From Gracilimonas sp965227215 (GTDB lineage: Bacteria > Bacteroidota > Rhodothermia > Balneolales > Balneolaceae), in NCBI GenBank assembly GCA_965227215.1, contig OZ245729.1:1-64000 (forward strand): DNA of 64,000 nt. Direction: 5' to 3'. Below are positions 15,570 to 23,923 of this stretch, in pieces; positions within the stretch are counted from its first letter, which is position 1; each line of letters starts with the position of its first letter. The notes beneath the pieces were generated by a model. That model was not told where the DNA came from and ran no database searches. It was given only the letters and a program-made list of their open reading frames with translations. Made by a program: the position numbers and the translations under genes.

Positions 15570-17069
15570 ATGGCGGATATTAAGAAAGTACTGGTAGCTA
15601 ATCGCGGAGAAATTGCATTACGGGTAATTCATACCTGCAAAGAACTTGGAATTAAAACGGTAGCGGTATATTCTCGCCCCGATGCGCACTCACCCCACGT
15701 ACTCCATGCTGATGAATCAGTATTTATAGGGGAGGCTGCTTCCTCAGAAAGTTATCTGGTGATCGATAAAATAGTGGATGCCGTAAAGCAGACCGGGGCC
15801 GATGCCGTTCACCCCGGGTATGGTTTTCTGAGTGAAAACGCTGCATTTGCCGAACGCTGTAAAAAAGAAAACATCATTTTTATTGGACCGGAGCCCAAAG
15901 CTATCCGTTTGATGGGGGATAAGACAGCAGCGCGGGAACTGGTTACAAAAGCCGGAATCCCCACACCACCCGGGCTTAAAAGTGAACTGAAAGATATTGA
16001 AGAAGCCCGAAGTGTAGCAGATGACATCGGTTATCCAATTCTGGTAAAAGCTGCTGCCGGTGGGGGTGGAAAAGGAATGCGGATTGTTCACAAAAAGGAA
16101 GAGTTTGAAGCAAGTATCAAAGCCGCAAAATCAGAAGCGAGAAATGCTTTTGGCGATGACAGGATTTATATCGAGAAATACCTGGAAGAACCCCGCCATG
16201 TAGAGTTTCAGATTATGGCCGACACGCATGGAAATGTGTTGCATGTATTTGACAGGGAGTGTTCGGTTCAGCGTCGTCACCAAAAAGTGATTGAAGAAGC
16301 ACCTTGTGCATTATTAACAGATGAGCTTAGAGCTGACATGGCCGAAGCTGCTATTGGAGCTGCCAAAGCCGTGGACTATGTAGGGGCCGGTACCATTGAG
16401 TTTTTGGTTGATAAGCACCTTAATTTCTACTTCCTGGAAATGAATACACGTCTACAGGTAGAGCATCCGGTTACCGAAATGATTACAGGTGTGGATTTAG
16501 TAGCACTACAAATATTGGTAGCCGAAGGAAAAGAACTTCCCATTAAGCAGGAAGACTTATCAATAAATGGGCACGCCATTGAGTGCAGAATTTATGCGGA
16601 AGACCCTACGGAAAACTTCCTGCCGAGTACCGGGCTTCTGAAAAAACACCGTGCTCCAACCGGATCGGGAATTCGGGTGGATGCCGGAGTGGAAGAAGGC
16701 CAACAGATTACCATCAATTATGACCCGATGATTTCCAAATTGAGCGTACATGGCCCGGACCGCGAAACAGCCAGAAAACGGATGCTTCGCGCCCTTGATG
16801 AGTATGAGATTGCCGGTTGCAGAACGACCATTCCGTTCTGTGAATTTACCCTTAACCATCCGGCCTTTATCGAAGCAAAATATGATACTCATTTCGTAAA
16901 AGATCATTTTAAGCCGGAAGAAATGCAGGAAGAGCAGCCTGCTGAGGATATAGCGCTGGCAGCAGCTCTATTGAAATTCAAAAACCAATCAGAACCGGAG
17001 AGCGAAGCTTTGTTGCAGAACGGAGTAGGAGAGTCAGCCCTTTGGTGGAAAAACAGAAAAGGAAATTAA
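15570..17069 (+). CDS. accC: Biotin carboxylase subunit of an acyl-CoA carboxylase
   Basis: A 499-residue ATP-grasp biotin carboxylase. It contains VLVANRGEIALRVI at the N-terminus, the ATP-binding loop GGGGKGM at 164-170, and EMNTRLQVEHPVTE at 290-303. It carboxylates biotin on a carrier protein using ATP and bicarbonate. It is about 50 residues longer than E. coli AccC, with a C-terminal tail typical of the subunits that work in acetyl-/propionyl-CoA carboxylases. Neither a carboxyltransferase nor a biotin carrier is nearby, so the partner must be elsewhere. The next gene starts five bases after the stop. Confidence 0.88.
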   Translation: MADIKKVLVANRGEIALRVIHTCKELGIKTVAVYSRPDAHSPHVLHADESVFIGEAASSESYLVIDKIVDAVKQTGADAVHPGYGFLSENAAFAERCKKENIIFIGPEPKAIRLMGDKTAARELVTKAGIPTPPGLKSELKDIEEARSVADDIGYPILVKAAAGGGGKGMRIVHKKEEFEASIKAAKSEARNAFGDDRIYIEKYLEEPRHVEFQIMADTHGNVLHVFDRECSVQRRHQKVIEEAPCALLTDELRADMAEAAIGAAKAVDYVGAGTIEFLVDKHLNFYFLEMNTRLQVEHPVTEMITGVDLVALQILVAEGKELPIKQEDLSINGHAIECRIYAEDPTENFLPSTGLLKKHRAPTGSGIRVDAGVEEGQQITINYDPMISKLSVHGPDRETARKRMLRALDEYEIAGCRTTIPFCEFTLNHPAFIEAKYDTHFVKDHFKPEEMQEEQPAEDIALAAALLKFKNQSEPESEALLQNGVGESALWWKNRKGN

Positions 17070-17073
17070 GACA

Positions 17074-18012
17074 TTGAATTCTACAGAAGAGAAGAAGAAA
17101 CTATTCAAGAAACTCGAAAACTTAGCCACAGAGAAAAGAAACTCTTCGACGCTCGAAATTGATTTAGCTTCAGCCGGTGAAATAGCCCGATTAATTAATG
17201 CTGAAGACCAGAAGGTGGCCCTTCAGGTAGAAAAGAAAGTAGATGTTATTGCAGAAGTTATTGAGTTGGTGAGTGATGCCTTCCAAATGGGAGGCCGGTT
17301 ACTTTATTTCGGGGCAGGAACCAGCGGTAGGCTGGGTGTGCTTGATGCGGCCGAATGTCCGCCCACATTCGGAACTCCTCCTGAGCAGGTTGAAGGATTT
17401 ATTGCCGGTGGAGAAGCCGCTATGTTTGTTGCGCAGGAGGGGGCAGAGGATTCTGAAGAAATCGGAGCCGAAGCTGTTGAAGAGGCGAAGGTTGCTCCGC
17501 CCGATGTAGTTTGCGGACTGGCAGCAAGCGGCCGGACCCCTTATGTACATGGAGCTATCAAAGAAGCAGCTAAACGCGGGTGTAAAACCATTTTGGTTAC
17601 TACGGTTCCCGCTGAGCAGATTGATCTTGATGTGGATTACCTGATTGATGTACCCGTTGGCCCTGAAGTTATTATGGGAAGTACGCGCATGAAAAGCGGA
17701 ACGGCTCAAAAAATGGTGCTAAATATGATCACCACAGGTGCTATGATCAGGCAGGGAAAAATTTACGAGAACGTGATGGTTGACCTTATGCTTTCCAACA
17801 AGAAACTGGAGGAGCGGGCTAAACGCATCCTGATGATATTCTCAGAAGTTGATTACGAGAAAGCGGAGTCTCTTTTAAATGAAACGAATGGTCACGTAAA
17901 AACGGCTTTGTTGATGGCTTTGGGAGACTTGAACCTGGAGGAGGCCAAAAAACTGTTAAAACAGAATGGCGGTTTTGTTAGAAAAGCACTTTTAGGTATC
18001 AATGAAAAATGA
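17074..18012 (+). CDS. murQ: N-acetylmuramic acid 6-phosphate etherase
   Basis: A 312-residue SIS-domain enzyme that cleaves the D-lactyl ether of MurNAc-6-phosphate in peptidoglycan recycling. The signature FGAGTSGRLGVLDAAECPPTFG region spans 79-100 with the likely catalytic E94; GSTRMKSGTAQKM is the second phosphate/sugar motif. The C-terminal helical part also fits. The start is TTG at 17074 with AAGGA about ten bases upstream, five bases after the biotin carboxylase stop. No other recycling gene (MurNAc kinase or transporter) is adjacent. Its last four bases overlap the acyltransferase gene. Confidence 0.92.
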   Translation: MNSTEEKKKLFKKLENLATEKRNSSTLEIDLASAGEIARLINAEDQKVALQVEKKVDVIAEVIELVSDAFQMGGRLLYFGAGTSGRLGVLDAAECPPTFGTPPEQVEGFIAGGEAAMFVAQEGAEDSEEIGAEAVEEAKVAPPDVVCGLAASGRTPYVHGAIKEAAKRGCKTILVTTVPAEQIDLDVDYLIDVPVGPEVIMGSTRMKSGTAQKMVLNMITTGAMIRQGKIYENVMVDLMLSNKKLEERAKRILMIFSEVDYEKAESLLNETNGHVKTALLMALGDLNLEEAKKLLKQNGGFVRKALLGINEK

Positions 18013-18737
18013 TGAGACGGCTATTTAGCATCTGGGTATTCAGCTATTTTTCACTGCTGTTCCTTGTTTTCTTTGTGATCATTCTGGCAGTCTTTATAGT
18101 TACATTTCCATTCGATAAATACAGGAAAGCCCCGAACTTCACGCTTTCGTTAATGGCCAGATGTATGATGAAAGCCAGTCCGGGTTGGAAAATGAAGTTT
18201 GAAGGGACTGAGAAGTACGACCCATCCGAGCCCACTATTTTTGTATCAAACCATCAGAGCTTTCTGGATATGGCTTTCATCTATCACTTGCCCTGGAAAA
18301 TGAAATGGGTTTCCAAAAAAAGTCTCACCTATATTCCGGTAATGGGTTGGCTGGTTTGGCTTACCGGGCACCTGACGATTAACCGTGCCAGTAAAACCGC
18401 ACTCAAAAAACTCGATAATTTAGTGGAGCCATTGAAGGATTTAGTGCCGGTCATGATTTTTCCGGAAGGAACCCGCACAATGGATGGGGAACTTAAACCG
18501 TTCAAGAACGGGCCGTTTCTTCTTGCTAAGGAATATGGTTTTAAGTTACAGCCCATGGTAATTGATGGTGGTTTCGACGCTATGCCGTCCGGTTCCAAGA
18601 ACCTGAATCCGAATGTTAACTTCCGGCTTAAGGTACTTGACGCTCTCGATCCTTCTGATTTTGAAGACATGAGAGAACTAAAGGATCACACCCGATTGCT
18701 TATGCAACAACAGCTAACCGAACTCAAACGTACTTGA
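18009..18737 (+). CDS. plsC: 1-acyl-sn-glycerol-3-phosphate acyltransferase (PlsC family)
   Basis: A 242-residue membrane-bound acyltransferase with an N-terminal transmembrane helix (about 12-34). Motif I is NHQSFLD at 81-87 (HX4D) and motif III is FPEGTRT at 151-157. It acylates lysophosphatidic acid to phosphatidic acid, or a related lysolipid. It overlaps murQ by four bases (ATGA) and is overlapped by the next gene by four bases, so three unrelated envelope functions are translationally coupled. A second, more divergent PlsC-like gene lies at 52931-53740. Confidence 0.88.
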   Translation: MMRRLFSIWVFSYFSLLFLVFFVIILAVFIVTFPFDKYRKAPNFTLSLMARCMMKASPGWKMKFEGTEKYDPSEPTIFVSNHQSFLDMAFIYHLPWKMKWVSKKSLTYIPVMGWLVWLTGHLTINRASKTALKKLDNLVEPLKDLVPVMIFPEGTRTMDGELKPFKNGPFLLAKEYGFKLQPMVIDGGFDAMPSGSKNLNPNVNFRLKVLDALDPSDFEDMRELKDHTRLLMQQQLTELKRT

Positions 18738-19414
18738 TCGATAAATTCCGCGACATCTATTATGGTGAATTCGAACATGAACACCGGTTCATGTTATCAC
18801 TGATATGTGCGGAATTACTGATTATTGCCTTGTTAAAGTTGTGGCCCATCCCCGAAAGTCCACCTAAAGAATACGAAGATACCTTCGCCGATGAAGTTAT
18901 TTATGTGGAGAATTCTATCATTACTAAACAGACTTCAGCCCCGGCTGCACCGCCCAGACCGCAAGTTCCCGTTCCGGTACCCAACGATGTAGTGATAGAG
19001 GAAGAAATCGATTTCCCTGACTTTGACGATCTGCTCTCAAAATATGAGGCGGACGGGGAGGTGGGGTTCTCCGAGGCACAGGGCGAGGGCGAGTTCGTGG
19101 GAAGCCCGGAACAGCCGGCCGGACTGATTCGGATTGTAGAGCCTACGGTTCCGGATGCCGCCCAAAGAGCAAATATAAAAGCCCGGGTAAAAGTTACCTT
19201 TTTAGTAGGCACAAAAGGCCAGGTGGAAGACTATTATATATCCGAAATCCGGGTGTATGATGGACAAGGAAATTATGAGATAGTAAACCAGATTGGATAT
19301 GGAATTATGGAAGCGGTATTACTGGCGGCTGCCAAGTGGCGCTTTACCCCGGCTAAAGACGATGGAAGGCCGGTTAAAACCTATGTTGAAAATAGTTTTA
19401 ATATTGGCTTCTAA
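18734..19414 (+). CDS. TonB-like protein (energy transducer C-terminal domain)
   Basis: 226 residues with a cytoplasmic N-terminus, one transmembrane helix at about 19-36 (FMLSLICAELLIIALLKLW), a proline-rich linker (APAAPPRPQVPVPVP) and an acidic spacer. The C-terminal domain from about 140 resembles TonB (KARVKVTFLVGTKGQVEDY, then AAAKWRFTPAKDDGRPVKTYV). This topology is that of TonB, which couples the proton-motive force to outer membrane receptors, or of TonB-like periplasmic connectors. The start is TTG at 18734, overlapping the plsC stop. No ExbB or ExbD is nearby. Confidence 0.75.
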   Translation: MIDKFRDIYYGEFEHEHRFMLSLICAELLIIALLKLWPIPESPPKEYEDTFADEVIYVENSIITKQTSAPAAPPRPQVPVPVPNDVVIEEEIDFPDFDDLLSKYEADGEVGFSEAQGEGEFVGSPEQPAGLIRIVEPTVPDAAQRANIKARVKVTFLVGTKGQVEDYYISEIRVYDGQGNYEIVNQIGYGIMEAVLLAAAKWRFTPAKDDGRPVKTYVENSFNIGF

Positions 19415-19419
19415 ATACG

Positions 19420-19450
19420 TTGATATAGGGTATAAATACTTCTATCTTAG
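19420..19450 (+). promoter_or_regulatory. Candidate promoter of tRNA-Ser
   Basis: TTG at 19420-19422, then 20 bases, then TATCTTAG at 19443-19450. The second element differs at one of the fixed positions from the Bacteroidota -7 consensus TAnnTTTG. The implied start, about seven bases later, is close upstream of the tRNA at 19486. Pattern evidence only. Confidence 0.4.
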
Positions 19451-19485
19451 GCGCCCTTCGATAAGGCTTTTCATCTATTTTCAAC

Positions 19486-19579
<94 letters not shown>

Positions 19580-19641
19580 TTTTGCTCATCTTGGATTTCT
19601 AAATTCAGTCTCATTCTTTTAAAAATTCTTATACTTGGTTC

Positions 19642-20280
19642 ATGAAAAGATTAGAGACGAAACACATCGATTTTTGGCCGGATGATGTACTTTTAGGGGA
19701 AGCTGAAATTAAAAATTCGCACTCCATAAGCATTCTGAACAAGTCGGAACGGGAAGAGTATGAGAACTTTTCCAACGCTAACCGACAAGCCGAGTACCTT
19801 ACGGCTCGTCATCTGTTCAGGCATTTGATTCATTCATTTAACGTTCACCCCGATGACGTAAGCCTGGTAAAAGAAAAGCTCGGAAAACCATTTGCCCGGC
19901 ACAAAACAGAACATATCAACGTCAGCTTTTCACATTCTCCGAAAAAAGTGTACTGTGTACTTTCACTCTCAAAAAATGTAGGATTGGATGTAGAGCTTGT
20001 GGACCGGGAAATTAATCCGGCTGTTGTAAAAAGAATACTTAATAATGAGGAACTGGAAACACTGGCTTCAGAACAACCGGTGAAGCTGTGGACAATAAAA
20101 GAGGCAGCCGTAAAATGCCTGGGTACGGGATTGAGAACCAACCTGAACGACCTCACTATATTAAAGAATCAAAAAAACCGCTTTTCTGTAAGATTTAACA
20201 ATGATAAATTATTTGAAATTTGTAGTTTCAAGCTAACGAATCATCAGATAGCATTAGCTTATCAAAGCAAACATATTTGA
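19642..20280 (+). CDS. 4'-phosphopantetheinyl transferase superfamily protein
   Basis: A 212-residue Sfp-type transferase. Seen motifs: NVSFSHS at 93-99, the magnesium-binding GLDVELVD at 114-121 and WTIKEAAVKCLGTGL from 150. It moves the 4'-phosphopantetheine arm of coenzyme A to a serine of acyl- or peptidyl-carrier proteins. It is near the size of Sfp rather than the short AcpS, so the substrate may be a carrier domain of a larger synthase or the fatty-acid ACP if no AcpS exists. No synthase gene is in the window. A strong terminator follows directly. Confidence 0.88.
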   Translation: MKRLETKHIDFWPDDVLLGEAEIKNSHSISILNKSEREEYENFSNANRQAEYLTARHLFRHLIHSFNVHPDDVSLVKEKLGKPFARHKTEHINVSFSHSPKKVYCVLSLSKNVGLDVELVDREINPAVVKRILNNEELETLASEQPVKLWTIKEAAVKCLGTGLRTNLNDLTILKNQKNRFSVRFNNDKLFEICSFKLTNHQIALAYQSKHI

Positions 20281-20283
20281 CTA

Positions 20284-20339
20284 AAAGCTCGGAAATATCG
20301 TTTCTCCCGCATAGAGGGAAGGTATCTCCGGGCTTTTTT
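20284..20339 (+). terminator. Rho-independent terminator after the phosphopantetheinyl transferase gene
   Basis: AAAGCTCGGA (20284-20293) pairs with TCCGGGCTTT (20327-20336), with one G-U pair, followed by a run of T to 20339. The 33-base loop holds a smaller CCC/GGG helix. The loop is larger than in a simple terminator. Confidence 0.7.
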
Positions 20340-20373
20340 GTTTATACAAACGAAATATCATCAGCACACAATT

Positions 20374-21126
20374 ATGGATGTACAAAGCCTTACGCAGCAT
20401 CAGATCCAGGAACACGTTAAAAACGCAAAGCATTTAAACACCAATGCCGAGCATGTTCGAATGCTTTTTGTGCCAAACAACATCGGCGAGCATAATTTCG
20501 GGGAACTTTGCACTACCTATAAAACCGTAGTCAATCAAACCTTTGATACGGTGGTTGTTATTGAGTCTTATACCGGTCATTTGCAGAAAAAACTGGCGAT
20601 GCCGTCCAATAAAGTATTTGAAACCCGATTTGGGGAAGTGCCGGTTAATGATTTTCTGAGAAATGAATTTTGTGACGAAGAGGACGACTTTTTTATCGCT
20701 GATGAAGGCTACAGCAAAGAAATGAGTTTGTATACTCAGCTTCCGATTTTGCAATCCTGCTTTTCAGATTTTGAGGTAGTGAGTTTACAGATAGGAGATT
20801 ACGACCCTGCTATCATTCGCGAACTGGCTTATACGCTGGATGAATTGCTGCTCAACCGAAACGCTCTTATTGTGTATTGTTGTGATGTGCCGGCTTCGAG
20901 CCCGGAAGAGCTGGAAAAACTGCGGACATTAGTGGTGAATAACAAAGAATCAGGCCTGATGCACTACCTGAATAGTAACGAGAAGACCGTGAAAGGAGCC
21001 CGTGCATTTATGAGTGGAATTCTGGTGGCCCGTTCCTGGGGGTATGATGTTGAATTTCTGGATCACATCGAATCTGCCACACATATATGTGGGTATGCCA
21101 AGCGAACCGAAGTCCAAATGGCCTGA
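20374..21126 (+). CDS. Divergent Memo-like (AmmeMemoRadiSam system B) protein
   Basis: About 250 residues from the ATG at 20374; the frame is open back to 20338 but that lies inside the terminator. The arrangement resembles the Memo family: an N-terminal strand ending VPNNIGEHNFG, the DTVVVIESYTGH strand where Memo has a phosphate-like His motif, TRFGEVPVNDFL, then SKEMSLYTQLPILQ which matches the family EHSxEVQLPFLQ, and a closing ARSWGYDVEFLDHIES stretch. Several histidines that bind the metal in Memo are absent, so it is probably not an active dioxygenase-like enzyme. The radical-SAM and AMMECR1 partners are not adjacent. The function is unknown. Confidence 0.5.
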   Translation: MDVQSLTQHQIQEHVKNAKHLNTNAEHVRMLFVPNNIGEHNFGELCTTYKTVVNQTFDTVVVIESYTGHLQKKLAMPSNKVFETRFGEVPVNDFLRNEFCDEEDDFFIADEGYSKEMSLYTQLPILQSCFSDFEVVSLQIGDYDPAIIRELAYTLDELLLNRNALIVYCCDVPASSPEELEKLRTLVVNNKESGLMHYLNSNEKTVKGARAFMSGILVARSWGYDVEFLDHIESATHICGYAKRTEVQMA

Positions 21127-21128
21127 TT

Positions 21129-21986
21129 ATGGAAAAACCCCGCATCACCATTATAGGATTGGGAAATGTGGGCTCGGCATTGCTGAATGTGCTGACTACA
21201 TCGGGATATGAAGTACTCTCAGTTTTTAATCGTTCAGAAATAGATCCGGAATTAATCAAAAACTTCCCAGACACTTATTTCGGTAAAGGACTTCCCGCAA
21301 AGGAGACCAAAACCGGAGAACTGATTTTCCTGACAGTATCAGACGATGCCATTGAAAGCATTGCCACTTCCTTATCTCAAAGATTTACCGATCTGGTTAA
21401 CAAAAGTGTTATTCACTGTTCGGGCGCTTATGCATCCGAGGTGTTGTCACCTCTAAGCAAGGCAGGAGCTTCCATTGCTTCTTTTCATCCCATGAAAGCC
21501 ATCACCCCAGAAACAACCTCTTTCGAAAACACCTGGTTTGATGTTGAAGGGGATGAATCAGCGATTCTCAGCCTTAAAAAACTGGCTGATGCTATTAAAG
21601 CTCATGTATTTAGGGTTGAACCGAAAGCCAAACCGTTACTGCACGCTTCGGCCGTGGTGGCATCCAATTACCTGGTGGTTTTAGCAGAACTGGTATCAAA
21701 GATTTCTGCACTGGGGGACGTACCCGCAGAAACAGCCCTTTTAGCGATCACTCCTTTGATGGAAAACACCCTTCAGAATGTAAAAGATATGGGTGTTACA
21801 AACGCACTAACCGGTCCCATTGCCCGGGGCGACTTAAAAACCGTAAAACAACACATCGATAGTTTGGAAAATGCCCCTGAACTGCTTTCATTGTATAAAA
21901 CATTGGGAATTGAAGCCGTTAAGATTGCTGTGCGTAAGAACGGCGAAACAGATTCTCTTGAAGAAATAAGAAAGCTGTTGTCGTGA
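21129..21986 (+). CDS. Rossmann-like and DUF2520 domain-containing protein
   Basis: 285 residues from the ATG at 21129, chosen because IIGLGNVGSAL begins nine residues later as the Rossmann nucleotide-binding strand; an upstream in-frame ATG at 21087 would overlap the previous gene. The second half (SFHPMKAITPE near 127, then HASAVVASNYLVVLAEL) is the DUF2520 helical domain found with oxidoreductase-like N-termini. The fold resembles pyrroline-5-carboxylate reductase or 6-phosphogluconate dehydrogenase relatives, but the substrate is unknown. It overlaps the next gene by four bases. Confidence 0.8.
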   Translation: MEKPRITIIGLGNVGSALLNVLTTSGYEVLSVFNRSEIDPELIKNFPDTYFGKGLPAKETKTGELIFLTVSDDAIESIATSLSQRFTDLVNKSVIHCSGAYASEVLSPLSKAGASIASFHPMKAITPETTSFENTWFDVEGDESAILSLKKLADAIKAHVFRVEPKAKPLLHASAVVASNYLVVLAELVSKISALGDVPAETALLAITPLMENTLQNVKDMGVTNALTGPIARGDLKTVKQHIDSLENAPELLSLYKTLGIEAVKIAVRKNGETDSLEEIRKLLS

Positions 21987-22327
21987 GTCCGGTTAAATCC
22001 TCAGACTTTTACGAACGAGTGTATGAAGTGGTAGCTCAAATACCTCAGGGTAAAGTAACGTCCTATGGAGCTATAGCTCGGTATCTTGGGGTTGAATCCG
22101 GTGCACGAATGGTTGGTTATGCGATGAATAACTATCGCAGTTATGACTTAGGATATGAATTACCTGCACATCGTGTATTAAACAGGTTAGGTCAGCTTAC
22201 CGGTCGCGCTCACTTCCAGGGTGATACTATGAGAGAGCGACTCCAACAGGAGGGAGTTCAATTTACAGAAGAATATACCGTTGACATTGAAAGCCACTTT
22301 TGGAATCCCGTGGAGTTATCTGATTAA
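21983..22327 (+). CDS. Alkyltransferase-like protein (MGMT family, no acceptor cysteine)
   Basis: A 114-residue single-domain protein matching the DNA-binding domain of O6-alkylguanine-DNA alkyltransferases. The helix-turn-helix with the arginine finger region (GARMVGYAM, R42) is kept, but the active-site PCHRV reads PAHRV at 61-65, so the alkyl-accepting cysteine is replaced by Ala. That is the hallmark of ATL proteins, which bind O6-alkylguanine and recruit nucleotide-excision repair instead of reversing the damage. The start is GTG at 21983, overlapping the preceding stop. Confidence 0.88.
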   Translation: MSPVKSSDFYERVYEVVAQIPQGKVTSYGAIARYLGVESGARMVGYAMNNYRSYDLGYELPAHRVLNRLGQLTGRAHFQGDTMRERLQQEGVQFTEEYTVDIESHFWNPVELSD

Positions 22328-22329
22328 GT

Positions 22330-22815
22330 ATGAAGACGATTATAAGCACTATTATTCTTTTGTTGATGAGCCTGGCATTTTCAGGGGATAAGATTTTGGT
22401 AGATGCCACGGCCGATCAGGTTATGGCAAAAGTGGAAGATTATAAAGGCGAAAAGCCGGTTTTGATGAATTTTTGGGCAACTTGGTGTGCTCCCTGTATA
22501 GAAGAATTTCCCTACCTGATGGAGCTGAATGCTAAATATGAGGGCCAGTTTAAATTGATCTTAGTATCCGGTGATTTCAGGGAAGCACGTGATGAGGCAG
22601 AAGCATTTCTGAAAAAACAAGGGGTCGATTTTGAAACCTATTTTAAGGTGGGTAAAGACAATGAGTTTATATCAACAATTTCTTCTGATTGGACGGGTGC
22701 ACTTCCCTTTACCATTGTGTATAATAAACAGGGAGAGGTAACGGCTTACTGGGAAGGAAAAGCCGAGCTTAAGACTTTCGAATCAGAACTTTTTAATGTT
22801 ATTAATGAGGACTAA
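22330..22815 (+). CDS. Exported thioredoxin-like (TlpA-type) protein
   Basis: 161 residues with an N-terminal signal sequence (about 1-18) and a thioredoxin fold. The redox motif WCAPC is at 52-56 after FWATW, and a cis-proline follows in GALPFT. The protein should act in the periplasm as a thiol-disulfide oxidoreductase or reductant donor. It begins two bases after the alkyltransferase-like gene and is followed after three bases by another thioredoxin-fold gene, so the two probably cooperate. Confidence 0.85.
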   Translation: MKTIISTIILLLMSLAFSGDKILVDATADQVMAKVEDYKGEKPVLMNFWATWCAPCIEEFPYLMELNAKYEGQFKLILVSGDFREARDEAEAFLKKQGVDFETYFKVGKDNEFISTISSDWTGALPFTIVYNKQGEVTAYWEGKAELKTFESELFNVINED

Positions 22816-22818
22816 GCC

Positions 22819-23436
22819 ATGGAAAGATTGACAAAAATCATACTGGGACTATCGGCAGTGTTGGTTTTAACAGCCTTCGCTCAAACTCAGCCAACCAACA
22901 GCCTCGAAATTGGCGACAAAGCCCCTCAGATAAATCAGGAAGTTGAAGATACATCCGGGCGGACACTGACACTTTCCGGAGTAGCCGGAGATAATGGATT
23001 ACTCGTGGTGTTCTCTTGCAATACATGTCCTTGGGTGGCCAAATGGGAAGACCGCTACAATGGACTGGCCGCACTTGCTGAAGCCAATGATATCGGAATG
23101 ATTGCCCTGAACCCGAATGAGCGAATTCGAAACCGGGGTGAATCGATGGAAGACATGAAGAAACGAGCTCAAAAGCAGAATTATGATTTTCCCTATGCGC
23201 TGGATGAAAATCATGTAATTGCCGACGCTTTTGGAGCAACGCGCACACCGGAGATTTTTCTTTTTGATGAGAACTTAACGCTGGTCTATCATGGTGCTAT
23301 TGATGATAATGCTAATGACGCAGGTGCTGTTGAAGAAACCTATGCAGAAGATGCTATCAACCAGTTAATAAACGGATCTGAGATCAGCACTAAAGAAACC
23401 CGCTCTCTTGGATGTACTATAAAGCGAACCAAGTAA
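22819..23436 (+). CDS. Exported thioredoxin-family/redoxin protein
   Basis: 205 residues with a signal peptide (hydrophobic 6-20, ending AFAQ). The redoxin domain has a CxxC in FSCNTCPWV (C67, C70), close to the peroxiredoxin-like pattern of a subgroup with resolving cysteines. ATRTPEIFLFDE holds the cis-proline. A C-terminal cysteine sits in LGCTIKR. Its likely location is the periplasm, with a role in thiol redox or peroxide reduction; the physiological partner is not evident except for the TlpA-like neighbour three bases upstream. A clear terminator follows. Confidence 0.83.
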   Translation: MERLTKIILGLSAVLVLTAFAQTQPTNSLEIGDKAPQINQEVEDTSGRTLTLSGVAGDNGLLVVFSCNTCPWVAKWEDRYNGLAALAEANDIGMIALNPNERIRNRGESMEDMKKRAQKQNYDFPYALDENHVIADAFGATRTPEIFLFDENLTLVYHGAIDDNANDAGAVEETYAEDAINQLINGSEISTKETRSLGCTIKRTK

Positions 23437-23461
23437 TTTTACTGAAAAACCCGTAATTTTA

Positions 23462-23487
23462 AGCCACGCCACAACGTGGCTTTTTTT
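23462..23487 (+). terminator. Rho-independent terminator
   Basis: AGCCACG (23462-23468) and CGTGGCT (23475-23481) form a perfect 7-bp stem with a six-base loop, followed by a run of seven T. It ends the alkyltransferase-like/thioredoxin transcription unit. Confidence 0.88.
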
Positions 23488-23533
23488 ATTGAATGATATC
23501 GCAGTAAATGATATCAAAATTACAGACTATATA

Positions 23534-23923
23534 ATGCCAACCTGGACGCTACATACTGAATTTAAATTTGATGCTGCCCATTTTATTGAAGGATATGATG
23601 GGAAGTGCGGAAGAATGCATGGGCACTCTTACAGAGTGAAGATGACCGCTAAATCCAATAAACTGAATCCTTCCCAATATTTGGAAACCCCCGATATGGT
23701 ATGCGACTTCAAAGAACTGAAGTGGGCAGCCAAAGACTCAGAAAAGGGTGGATTTGATCATGGTTTTCTGAATGAACTGATGCCCGAAAACACAACGGCT
23801 GAACGAATTGCTGAATTTATCCATAAAGAAACTAAAAGCCGTATTCCCGGGGATATTGAACTAACAGTTACAGTTTGGGAAACTGAAACCAGCTGGGTAG
23901 AATACACTGATAAAGATGTTTAA
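23534..23923 (+). CDS. queD: 6-carboxy-5,6,7,8-tetrahydropterin synthase
   Basis: 129 residues from the ATG at 23534; a TTG start at 23489 is possible but would place 15 unconserved residues before the family start. The zinc histidines appear as DAAHF (H16) and RMHGHSYRV (H29, H31), with catalytic C25 in GKCGR and a DH pair near 75. It makes 6-carboxy-tetrahydropterin from 7,8-dihydroneopterin triphosphate in queuosine synthesis. The overlap of eight bases with queE supports this over a pure folate/biopterin role. Confidence 0.92.
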   Translation: MPTWTLHTEFKFDAAHFIEGYDGKCGRMHGHSYRVKMTAKSNKLNPSQYLETPDMVCDFKELKWAAKDSEKGGFDHGFLNELMPENTTAERIAEFIHKETKSRIPGDIELTVTVWETETSWVEYTDKDV

